5,724 bases of DNA from DASTDH01 sp035601575 (GTDB taxonomy: Bacteria; Verrucomicrobiota; Verrucomicrobiia; Chthoniobacterales; JAFAMB01), in NCBI GenBank assembly GCA_035601575.1, contig DATNNZ010000444.1:1-5724 (forward strand), given 5' to 3'. The position numbers were made by a program, and so were the translations under genes. The notes below the pieces were generated by a model that saw only the letters and a program-made list of their open reading frames with translations, was not told the DNA's origin and ran no database searches. Below, piece after piece: positions 1 through 5,724 of this stretch (positions are counted from its first letter, which is position 1; every line of letters begins with the position of its first letter).

Positions 1-1
1 C

Positions 2-886
2 GGAATTACCGACCTACTGAATAACACGATTGTGCTTGCGCTGGCATCGGCCGGCCTCACCCTGGTCATACTGACCGCGGAACTAGATCTTTCATCGGTA
101 GGAGTGATCGCGGTTACCAATGTAATCGTCGCGACGGTGAGCACTAAATTCCCCGGTGGAGCGTTCATCAGTTTGGTTCTGGTTTGTCTGGTGGGATTGC
201 TAGTTGGGCTAATCAATGGCTGGTTAGTCGCTTTCCTCGGATTGCAATCTTTAGCTGCTACACTTGGCACGATGATCGTATGCCAAGGAATTGCGTTGCT
301 GATTTTGGAGGCGCCGGGCGGTGAAGTGGCCGCGTTTATCATGAATCGCCTGACGGACACGGTTTGCGGTTTCATGCCTGTCGCCGGATTGATCTTGCTA
401 CTAGCCATTGCCGGATGGCTCTTATTTCGCCGCACGCGGCTTGGTATTGGCATCTACGCGGTCGGCACGGATGCGGTGGCGGCTCGCCTGAGTGGTCTTA
501 ATGTCAAATGTACGAAGTGGATGGTCTTTGGCTTGGCCGGCATTGCCTATGGGCTTGCCGGCTACATGCTGGGCGCGCAAACGGGAACCGGCGATCCGCG
601 GATCAGCAATTCCTTTTTGCTCTATGTATTTGCCGCCGTGGCCATCGGCGGAACCTCTCTCGGCGGCGGTCGCGGAGGCGTGATCGGAAGCGTGGTGGGT
701 GCCGGTATATTAACGGTCATGCAAAAACTATTATTCGCTGTGGGCGTAGCCGAGTTTTACACGAATATTTTCAACGGAGTCATCATGGTGGTGGCTATTC
801 TGTTCGGGAATTTGTCGGCGATACTGAGCTTACGCCAGAGAGTGATAACATCGGAGCACAGGGATAGACAGTTAGTGCCGCACTAG
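2..886 (+). CDS. ABC transporter permease, ribose/sugar (CUT2) type, 5'-truncated
   Basis: Inner-membrane channel subunit of a CUT2-class importer (BPD_transp_2 family, as in RbsC). The frame is open from base 2, so the true start lies left of the window. 294 residues are visible against a usual 320-350, so roughly 30-50 N-terminal residues are missing. The protein is almost wholly hydrophobic helices with short polar loops. Two family hallmarks are present: ELDLSS near visible residues 27-32, a variant of the usual GGIDLSVG, and IGGTSLGGGRG near 215-225, the conserved cytoplasmic loop near the C-terminus. A YAVGTDAVAARLSGL stretch around residues 153-167 matches the loop expected to touch the ATPase. 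The polar tail ends SEHRDRQLVPH. The second permease starts 9 bases after the stop, so the two are probably co-transcribed and form a heterodimeric channel. Substrate cannot be read from this subunit. Confidence 0.93.
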   Translation, partial: GITDLLNNTIVLALASAGLTLVILTAELDLSSVGVIAVTNVIVATVSTKFPGGAFISLVLVCLVGLLVGLINGWLVAFLGLQSLAATLGTMIVCQGIALLILEAPGGEVAAFIMNRLTDTVCGFMPVAGLILLLAIAGWLLFRRTRLGIGIYAVGTDAVAARLSGLNVKCTKWMVFGLAGIAYGLAGYMLGAQTGTGDPRISNSFLLYVFAAVAIGGTSLGGGRGGVIGSVVGAGILTVMQKLLFAVGVAEFYTNIFNGVIMVVAILFGNLSAILSLRQRVITSEHRDRQLVPH

Positions 887-895
887 GAACTGGTG

Positions 896-1939
896 ATGAA
901 CGATACCGGAACACGCTCACTCGTTTCTTTTGCAACATTGAAGCCCGAGACGTTAACGGCGTTGCTGGTGTTATTGGCCGCTACGCTCATGATGCTCGTA
1001 ATGAAAGGATTGAATCCTAGCTTCGGCTCGGTCCAGCAAATAGCAGCGATTCTCACTACTTCAATTTTTCTAGTGGTGGCATCATACGGCCAAGGATTGG
1101 TAATTCTCCTTGGGGGTATCGACCTCTCTATCGGCGTAGTCATGAGCATTGCTGGGATGATGATCGCTGGATTAACTAACGGATCGAACGAGGCGCTAAC
1201 CTGGGCGCTCCCAGTTACATTGGTTAGCTGCGTCGCGATTGGGCTGCTGAACGGTTTGGGAGTTGCCTTTCTGAAGATTCCCCCGTTCATAATGACTTTG
1301 GCGGTCGGGACCGCCTTTTTTGGCGTGGCGCTCGGAATTACTGCTGGTAGCTCACAAAGAACGGTGGCTCCGGCGTTGCAGGTTTTGATGAGTGCACAAA
1401 TCGGGGGGATTCCCATACCGATCGTGTTGATCGGATGTTTTCTGGTCGCTGGTTCACTATTGCAAAGCCGCACGACGGAGGGGCGGAAACTCTACGCCAT
1501 TGGGAGCAGCCTGGCGGCGGCGCGGGTAGTCGGACTACCGATTGAGGCGCTGACCATCGCTGCGTACGGAATTAGCGGCTTGTGTGCCGGTATCGCCGGG
1601 TTGCTTTTGGCCGGCTATTCATCGAGCGCCACTCTCGATATGGGCGATCCGTTCCTCATGCCGACGATTGCCGCCGTCGTAATCGGTGGTGCCTGTGTGA
1701 CCGGCGGGAGAGGACTCTACTTTGGTACGTTCGCCGGCGCAATTTTCCTAAGTGCACTATCGACCATTATCACCGTATTGAGCCTTTCGCAGGGATGGCG
1801 AAACATCATTCAGGGAGGAATCATTATCATCGCACTAATCGTACAAAGTAAACAATGGTATCTACTAAGTATAGTAAATCGCCGACTATCTGGAAAGCGA
1901 TCGCCGTACGGCGTTCTACCGCAAAATTCGGAGTTATGA
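896..1939 (+). CDS. ABC transporter permease, ribose/sugar (CUT2) type
   Basis: Second membrane subunit of the same importer, complete at 347 residues, the normal family length. I chose ATG 896 because AGGAA at 885-889 lies six bases upstream; a GTG directly before it (893) is the alternative. Hallmarks seen: GGIDLSIG at residues 73-80, the classic RbsC-family motif; GRKLYAIGSSLAAARVVGLP at about 196-215, the loop expected to contact the ATPase; and GGACVTGGRG at 264-273. Several strongly hydrophobic helices are evident, including IIQGGIIIIALIV near the C-terminus. The hydrophilic tail (KRSPYGVLPQNSEL) should be cytoplasmic. The gene follows the first permease by 9 bases. Its TGA stop overlaps an in-frame ATG of the binding-protein gene, which indicates tight translational coupling. 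It is clearly a different paralogue from the first permease, consistent with a heterodimer. Confidence 0.95.
   Translation: MNDTGTRSLVSFATLKPETLTALLVLLAATLMMLVMKGLNPSFGSVQQIAAILTTSIFLVVASYGQGLVILLGGIDLSIGVVMSIAGMMIAGLTNGSNEALTWALPVTLVSCVAIGLLNGLGVAFLKIPPFIMTLAVGTAFFGVALGITAGSSQRTVAPALQVLMSAQIGGIPIPIVLIGCFLVAGSLLQSRTTEGRKLYAIGSSLAAARVVGLPIEALTIAAYGISGLCAGIAGLLLAGYSSSATLDMGDPFLMPTIAAVVIGGACVTGGRGLYFGTFAGAIFLSALSTIITVLSLSQGWRNIIQGGIIIIALIVQSKQWYLLSIVNRRLSGKRSPYGVLPQNSEL
1930..1933 (+). promoter_or_regulatory. Ribosome binding site deciding the binding-protein start
   Basis: GGAG lies inside the last codons of the upstream permease. It is eight bases from ATG 1942 but only two from ATG 1936. The spacing favours 1942, and translation of the binding protein probably depends on ribosomes finishing the permease. 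Confidence 0.55.
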
Positions 1940-1941
1940 CT

Positions 1942-3153
1942 ATGGCAAAGTTTCAATGGTTGGCGACCGTCGCGGCGGTCTGTACGCTGATTGCGCCGGA
2001 GAGTCGGCTGTATGCACAAAGTGAGCAGAAATATAAAGTATTTCTGGATATGAGTTATAGCGGTAATACCTGGCAGGCCGCTGCGGCGAATGGAATTAAG
2101 GCGTTGGCCGCCACTCCGCCGTACGACAAAATGATTGAGTTTAAGACCATCATCTCAGGTACGGACGTCCAGAGACAAATATCAGATATCCAAAGCATGA
2201 TCGCGGCGGGCGCCAAGGCGATTATCCTTTATCCGCTGTCCCCAACCGCGCTGAACCGGGTGATTCAACAGGCTTGTAGCAAAGGCATTGTGGTCTTTAC
2301 CTATGATTCCACCGTGACGGAGCCGTTGGCCTACAATGTTAGTAATATAACGGCACGCTACGGTTCAAACACCGCCCAGTGGATGGTTAATAAGCTAGGA
2401 GGAAAGGGGGAAATTATCTTTAATCATGGAGTCGCGGGAACGGCGGTCACAAAAACGTACGATGAGCAGGCTTACGATATCTTCAAGAAATATCCCGGCA
2501 TTAAAATTGTCGGCGATTTCTACGGCAACTGGAACGATGCGACGTCGCAGGAGGAGGTCTCGAAAATCCTGGCTGCGCACCCGAACGTTGACGGTATCTG
2601 GACAGTGGATGGTACCTATGGATCTTTGCAAGCGGTAGTAAAGAATCGGCCTAACCGACTGGTGGTAATTGCCGGACAATCGAATAACGGTTACCGATTA
2701 ATGATGGCTGATCCTGCGTTGCAGGCGAAAGGGCTCCAGGGAATATCTTCCAGCGCCGGTCCCGCGGTTGGGGGATATGCCTTTAAAGTGATGATGGAAG
2801 TCCTGCTCGGTAAAAAGAAACTTACTAATCACAACGTCGAGTATCCGCTTCCGTGGGTAGATGCAAAAGATGTGAAAGTGTGTTCAGGTGATCGGTTCGA
2901 AAACGGTTGCAATGTATTTCCGGAGGGTAAGGTGCCGCCGCTATTCCTTGACACTGCGTTGGACCCAAAATTTCTTCCCGAGTTAAGTCTGGATGCAGTT
3001 CAGACCGGCAATCCCGCCCCAGGCGCGACGATTCAACCGCTGCCCGAGCCGAAGTACGCGGAAAACCTTCCGGGAATCAATTGTCAGGAATGTAAAGCAC
3101 CAGCGGATGCACTAGAACCTAATCTGGTAAGCCCGATTCCGGTGCCGAAATGA
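1942..3153 (+). CDS. Periplasmic sugar-type substrate-binding protein of the ABC importer
   Basis: Captures the substrate in the periplasm and hands it to the two permeases encoded upstream (Peripla_BP_4/RbsB-like fold). It has 403 residues. A signal peptide spans residues 1-25, with a hydrophobic core and a likely cut after LYA, before QSEQKYK. No lipobox is seen. The fold is recognisable: a first beta strand (KVFLDMSYSGNTWQ), then SDIQSMIAAGAKAIILYPLSP, typical of the family's strand-helix-strand, GIVVFTYDS, the second-domain strand GEIIFNHG, and VDGIWTVDGT. RbsB-like proteins end near 300 residues; this one carries about 80 more. The tail has CSGDRFENGC (Cys 314 and 323), a proline-rich stretch and a CQEC motif (Cys 381 and 384), and ends PNLVSPIPVPK. 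Starts at 1936 or 1855 are also in frame, but 1855 would put 27 residues before the signal peptide. The family call is firm; the ligand is inferred only from the adjacent dehydratase. Confidence 0.93.
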   Translation: MAKFQWLATVAAVCTLIAPESRLYAQSEQKYKVFLDMSYSGNTWQAAAANGIKALAATPPYDKMIEFKTIISGTDVQRQISDIQSMIAAGAKAIILYPLSPTALNRVIQQACSKGIVVFTYDSTVTEPLAYNVSNITARYGSNTAQWMVNKLGGKGEIIFNHGVAGTAVTKTYDEQAYDIFKKYPGIKIVGDFYGNWNDATSQEEVSKILAAHPNVDGIWTVDGTYGSLQAVVKNRPNRLVVIAGQSNNGYRLMMADPALQAKGLQGISSSAGPAVGGYAFKVMMEVLLGKKKLTNHNVEYPLPWVDAKDVKVCSGDRFENGCNVFPEGKVPPLFLDTALDPKFLPELSLDAVQTGNPAPGATIQPLPEPKYAENLPGINCQECKAPADALEPNLVSPIPVPK

Positions 3154-3303
3154 TTGGCGCGACATCTCTGACTAGAGGGAAAAGTATTTGCGAGTGATCG
3201 CGAGAACAATTTGGGTCGGGCGTTCGACGGCTAGGAGGTCGTTTTCTCAGTCTTGGGCCTAGCCATGCACTGAGGCCAGGGCCGCAGATTGGACAACCGG
3301 ATC
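3154..3303 (+). promoter_or_regulatory. Leader between binding protein and dehydratase, with inverted repeats
   Basis: This is the only sizeable gap in the catabolic locus. CTCAGT (3246-3251) pairs perfectly with ACTGAG (3269-3274). Inside it GGC-CTA-GCC (3256-3264) forms a smaller stem, giving a nested hairpin about 29 bases long. An alternative stem GGCCT (3256-3260)/AGGCC (3273-3277) would compete. An AGGAGG at 3233-3238 has no gene start at proper distance; the first start-like codon after it, TTG 3253, opens only six codons before TGA 3271. No convincing promoter or T-tailed terminator is visible, so whether the dehydratase is read through from the transporter or transcribed separately is open. 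The inverted repeat could be an operator or an RNA element. Confidence 0.35.
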
Positions 3304-4470
3304 ATGGTAATAACAGCAGTTCGCGAGAAAACAGTTCCGATTGCCTCGCCGATCGCAAACGCTTACATTGACTTTTCCCAGATGACCTGTTCGGTGGTGG
3401 CAGTCATCACCGATGTCGTTCGGGAGGGTAAACGGGTAGTCGGCTATGGCTTCAACTCGAACGGCCGCTATGGTCAAGGATCCCTAATCAGGGAGCGCTT
3501 CGGACCGCGTCTCTTGCGCGCTGACCCGAAGACCTTGATTGATGAGGAGAATGGGAACCTGGATCCGGAACGAATTTGGGCTTGTCTGATGAGCAACGAG
3601 AAACCCGGTGGGCACGGAGAGCGTTCAGTCGCGGTAGGTACCATTGATATGGCAATCTGGGATGCGGTCGCTAAGATTGCTGAGCGGCCGCTGTTCCAAT
3701 TGCTGGCTGAACGCTACGGCACCGGAACAGCAAATCCCAAAGTATTCGTATACGCAGCCGGAGGATATTATTACCCGGGTAAGGATTTAAACGCCCTGAA
3801 ACGAGAAATGCGGAGCTACCTCGACCGAGGTTATACGGTCGTGAAAATGAAGATCGGTGGAGCACCGCTCGACCAAGATCTGCGCCGGATTGAAGCTGTT
3901 TTATCGGAGCTAGTATCAGGTCAGCAACTTGCCGTCGATGCCAATGGACGGTTTGATCAAGCAACCGCTATCGCCTATGCCAAGGCGTTATCTGATTACC
4001 CCCTTTTTTGGTATGAGGAGCCCGGCGATCCGCTCGATTATGAGTTGCAGGCGGAACTGGCGAACCACTACGAAAGCAGCCTGGCCACGGGAGAGAATCT
4101 TTTCTCGATGCAGGACGCCCGGAACTTGATCCGTTACGGCGGAATGCGGCCTGATCGCGATTACCTTCAGTTTGATTGTGCTCTTAGCTATGGGCTAGTT
4201 GAGTATCTGCGGACACTGCAAATGCTCAATGACTATGGGTGGTCTTGGCGACGCTGCATTCCACATGGCGGCCATCAAATGTCGCTAAATATTGCTGCTG
4301 GCCTTGGTTTGGGTGGCAATGAATCATATCCCGACCTCTTTCAGCCCTATGGCGGTTTTCCGGATGACGTAACCGTCGAGAACGGACACATCACAATGCT
4401 CGACTTACCAGGAGTAGGTTTTGAGGGCAAATCCGACCTTTATCGAGAGCTAAAAGAGCTAGGCGATTAG
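3304..4470 (+). CDS. tarD: D-tartrate dehydratase-like enzyme, mandelate racemase subgroup of the enolase superfamily
   Basis: Cytoplasmic Mg-dependent acid-sugar dehydratase. D-tartrate dehydratase (EC 4.2.1.81) removes water from D-tartrate to give oxaloacetate. ATG 3304 gives 388 residues. An in-frame TTG at 3289 would add five; TGA 3271 bars anything longer, and neither start has a strong ribosome site. The N-terminal capping domain (1 to about 130) holds YGFNSNGRYGQG and NEKPGGHGERSVAVGTID. The barrel carries the full catalytic set: Lys181 and Lys183 in VVKMKIGG, metal ligands Asp212 (VDANG), Glu238 (WYEE) and Glu264 (ATGEN), and His321 in IPHGGH. From memory the Bradyrhizobium TarD residues are Lys184, Asp213, Glu239, Glu265 and His322 in 389 residues, a constant offset of one, so all key residues are kept. 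It lies 150 bases after a sugar-type importer, which probably supplies its substrate. A related aldarate remains possible as substrate. Confidence 0.88.
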   Translation: MVITAVREKTVPIASPIANAYIDFSQMTCSVVAVITDVVREGKRVVGYGFNSNGRYGQGSLIRERFGPRLLRADPKTLIDEENGNLDPERIWACLMSNEKPGGHGERSVAVGTIDMAIWDAVAKIAERPLFQLLAERYGTGTANPKVFVYAAGGYYYPGKDLNALKREMRSYLDRGYTVVKMKIGGAPLDQDLRRIEAVLSELVSGQQLAVDANGRFDQATAIAYAKALSDYPLFWYEEPGDPLDYELQAELANHYESSLATGENLFSMQDARNLIRYGGMRPDRDYLQFDCALSYGLVEYLRTLQMLNDYGWSWRRCIPHGGHQMSLNIAAGLGLGGNESYPDLFQPYGGFPDDVTVENGHITMLDLPGVGFEGKSDLYRELKELGD

Positions 4471-4606
4471 GATAAGCTCACGAAACGGAAAAAATCGTAC
4501 GCTTAGGCCTTCCAAGGATCATTCGACTAAAAGAAAACGCTCCAGAACTCGATTACAGCTCGTTTTACGGCAAAAAGGTATACTGGATGACCAACTGCTT
4601 TATGAT

Positions 4607-4657
4607 GGAGGTTGAGCGTTCCTCCTCAGTGCATTCGCACTCCAGTCCCACGAGGAG
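4607..4657 (+). other. Overlapping, mutually exclusive hairpins
   Basis: GGAGG (4607-4611) can pair with CCTCC (4621-4625). The overlapping CTCCTC (4622-4627) can instead pair with GAGGAG (4652-4657), enclosing a perfect AGTGC/GCACT hairpin with an ATTC loop (4628-4641). The two folds share bases, as in attenuators or switches. No T-run follows and no gene is nearby to control, so function is unproven and chance is possible. Confidence 0.25.
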
Positions 4658-5002
4658 AGAGCTCCTTACCGTACTTAAATTTCCAAGAAAATAAGAAGTC
4701 TAATTAAAGAAAGAATAAATGATGAGAGTCCGCGTCGATCATCTTTGCGCACTTTTGCCTGCTAGCGCCACGGAAATACAGCTGACGCAGCTTTCATATA
4801 AAATCACGATCTGCGCCAAACTCGTTAGTAGAGTAAGCTACTCATTTAAGCCTTACTTCTCGAGCCAGAACGATCGGGGTGGGGGAGAAAACCGGTTTGT
4901 AACACACTCATTAGCTTCGCATTGCCTTTTTCGAGGGATGAACGACCGCTACCTTGGGGACTATTGTTCAGTTTCTCGCCTCAGACCGCGTTGCCCACCA
5001 AC

Positions 5003-5031
5003 TTGACCTTGAGAGGTACTAAACATATTCT
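5003..5031 (+). promoter_or_regulatory. Putative sigma70 promoter for the HNH cassette
   Basis: TTGACC (5003-5008, five of six to the -35 consensus) is followed after 17 bases by TATTCT (5026-5031, four of six to the -10 consensus). The predicted transcript start, about 5038, falls almost on the GTG at 5041, which has no ribosome site. If correct, the message would be nearly leaderless. Confidence 0.4.
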
Positions 5032-5040
5032 TTTCATATT

Positions 5041-5312
5041 GTGGCAGCCAATTCACCACACATTGTTTTCGAGCGCGTCCTTGCGGCTGTCGGTGAATGT
5101 CTTGACCGACAGAGCGCCGAGGCCTTGATCCAGGTGTGCGTGCCGACCAGCAGATGCAGGAGCGGATCGAGGAACCAGCTGATAAGTCCACAGAAGGAAT
5201 GCTCACGCCGGAGGAACGGGACGAGTATGAGGCCCTAGTTCGAGTTGGCAACTTCGTCGCCATTCTACAAGCGAAAGCTCGCCGACTTTTATCTGAAGGT
5301 TACGCTGCTTGA
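5041..5312 (+). pseudogene. Small conserved protein preceding an HNH endonuclease, frameshifted
   Basis: Read in one frame from GTG 5041, the first 31 codons end in QSAEALIQ. The similarity then continues one frame over as RADQQMQERIEEPADKS, through LTPEERDEYEALVRVGNFVA, to LQAKARRLLSEGYAA and TGA 5310-5312. Five bases (GTGTG, 5134-5138) lie where three would join the frames, so a two-base GT/TG gain is the simplest explanation; the restored protein would have 89 residues. I recall small helical proteins of this kind, with a TPEER-EYE-VR-GNF-LQAKARRLL core, encoded directly before HNH nucleases in many environmental bacteria. Their role is unknown to me. An ATG at 5154 could still yield the 52-residue C-terminal part, which contains the conserved core. 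No ribosome site is seen before 5041. The stop overlaps the HNH start. Confidence 0.7.
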
Positions 5313-5450
5313 TCGGCGAGCCACTCCGACAATTTGTCCGCGAAAGGGCAAGTCATCGCTGCGAGTACTGCGGAATGCCGCAAGAGGCGGAGCCGTTCTT
5401 TACCTACCACGTCGAGCACATCATAGCTCGCCGGCACGGCGGCGGAGGAA
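5309..5450 (+). pseudogene. HNH endonuclease, 5' exon, interrupted by a group II intron
   Basis: This is the N-terminal third or half of an HNH-type (beta-beta-alpha metal) nuclease. TTG 5309 is the probable start; its last two bases sit within the upstream TGA, a TTGA overlap that couples the two genes. Visible residues include FVRERASHRCEYCGMPQ, with Cys18 and Cys21 forming the first half of a structural zinc site, then TYHVEHIIARRHGGGG. His37 in VEHIIA is the expected first catalytic histidine of the HNH motif. The part normally following, an N-LAL-C-CN-K segment with the second Cys pair, is absent because the frame runs into intron sequence after base 5450 and stops at 5474. The cut is after the first base of codon 48. 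Splicing would be needed to make whole enzyme. Target DNA and biological role are not deducible. Confidence 0.75.
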
Positions 5451-5724
5451 GTGCGCCTGAAAGTACGCACCAATAGTGGGGTGAAAGTCCTCATCGGACA
5501 GAAAGCACTGGTCTGTCCGTAGCTGAAGGCAACTGCGTCGTCGAGAGACGGGGTGGAGAGCAGCCGGAAGCGAAGACCAGTCGATAAACAAGACAATGAT
5601 GAACTCGATTCGGCCTGATGCATTGGCGAGCCTGCTTCTTTAAGGCGAAGCCAAGAACGAAAACCGTCCCGGGAAGGGAGCGCGGACATTTCGCGACCTA
5701 TCTCTGGAGAGCACAGTGAGCAGA
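5451..5724 (+). mobile_element. Group II intron, 5' part (domain I), runs off the window
   Basis: Self-splicing retroelement RNA in the same orientation as the HNH gene. The 5' end is set by GTGCG at 5451, the usual bacterial group II start, exactly where HNH coding similarity ends. GTGCG (5451-5455) pairs with CGCAC (5466-5470). GGGTGAAAGTCC (5479-5490) is a typical domain I segment. Further stems are CGGACAG (5495-5501)/CTGTCCG (5513-5519) and, as an alternative long-range pair, CTGGTCT (5508-5514)/AGACCAG (5574-5580). A hairpin TTGGC (5623-5627)/GCCAA (5650-5654) with inner GCCT/AGGC exposes a loop containing TTCTTT (5636-5641). That loop can pair with GAGGAA (5445-5450) of the 5' exon, with two G-U pairs, as an EBS1-IBS1 contact. 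Domains II-VI and the reverse transcriptase/maturase gene are not in the window. The structural class cannot be set from this part. Confidence 0.82.

Larger units (their letters stand above)
4471..5040. other. 570-base stretch without a defensible gene
   Basis: Between the dehydratase stop and the HNH cassette I see no recognisable gene on either strand, no tRNA and no clear terminator. A frame open from 4476 to TAA 4692-4694 (about 72 codons) has protein-like stretches such as LKENAPELDYSSFYGKKVYW. Its first ATG is late (4586), it has no ribosome site, and it matches no family I know; it could be the remnant of a lost downstream gene. Another frame from ATG 4719 to 5006 lacks a ribosome site and looks random. 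Positions 4676-4720 are conspicuously A/T-rich. Competing hairpins at 4607-4657 and a promoter-like pair at 5003-5031 are listed separately. Confidence 0.6.

Noticed and set aside
883..1473. 196-codon antisense frame
   Set aside because: It lies wholly opposite the second permease, whose family motifs are unmistakable; its Pro/Thr/Ile-rich translation looks like a complement shadow.
1855..1941. Longer N-terminus for the binding protein from ATG 1855
   Set aside because: It would place 27 polar residues before a clear signal peptide and overlap the permease gene; GGAG at 1930-1933 supports 1942.
3160..3200. Terminator after the binding-protein gene
   Set aside because: Only four-base stems (CTCT/AGAG and GCGA/TCGC) with no following T-run.
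3289..3303. TTG 3289 as dehydratase start
   Set aside because: ATG 3304 gives a length and catalytic-residue numbering one short of the known D-tartrate dehydratase, and the five extra residues look unrelated; not fully excluded.
4719..5006. 95-codon + strand open frame starting ATG 4719
   Set aside because: No ribosome site, random-looking composition, no recognisable motif, and it overlaps the promoter-like -35 of the next cassette.
5300..5689. 129-codon antisense frame across HNH exon and intron
   Set aside because: It spans the exon-intron boundary opposite a recognisable HNH motif and structured intron RNA, with no family resemblance of its own.
1..5724. CRISPR array, tRNA or rRNA genes
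   Set aside because: No regularly spaced direct repeats and no tRNA T-arm or rRNA signature sequence were found on either strand by eye.

Overview
The window reads as part of a bacterial chromosome, probably from a Gram-negative. A substrate-binding protein with a secretory signal peptide is encoded beside two membrane permeases, and all genes lie on the + strand with short operon-type gaps. By eye the base composition is balanced (about half G+C). The phylum cannot be fixed. The dehydratase closely resembles the Bradyrhizobium enzyme, but the composition looks lower in G+C than Bradyrhizobium. The HNH cassette at the right is of a kind I associate with cyanobacteria, planctomycetes and other environmental bacteria.

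Left and centre (2-4470) hold a catabolic uptake locus. It contains the 3' part of one ribose-type (CUT2) ABC permease, a complete second permease, and a periplasmic substrate-binding protein with an unusual Cys- and Pro-containing C-terminal tail. After a 150-base leader with inverted repeats comes an enolase-superfamily enzyme. Its catalytic residues line up one position off those of D-tartrate dehydratase. The simplest joint reading is import of a sugar acid, possibly D-tartrate or a relative, followed by dehydration to a 2-keto acid (oxaloacetate for tartrate). The ATP-binding subunit is not in the window and is expected upstream.

The middle (4471-5040) has no gene I can defend. It contains a weak open frame of about 72 codons, two mutually exclusive hairpins, an A/T-rich patch, and a sigma70-like promoter at its right edge.

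The right end (5041-5724) is the most eventful part. It holds a two-gene cassette: a small conserved protein followed by an HNH endonuclease. The small gene is split by what looks like a GT/TG dinucleotide gain. The HNH gene starts at a TTG overlapping its neighbour's stop and is cut after 47 codons by the 5' end of a group II intron in the same orientation. The intron begins with GTGCG, shows domain I sequence and stems, and carries a loop that can pair with the exon just upstream. It runs off the window, so its reverse transcriptase and the HNH 3' exon are not visible.
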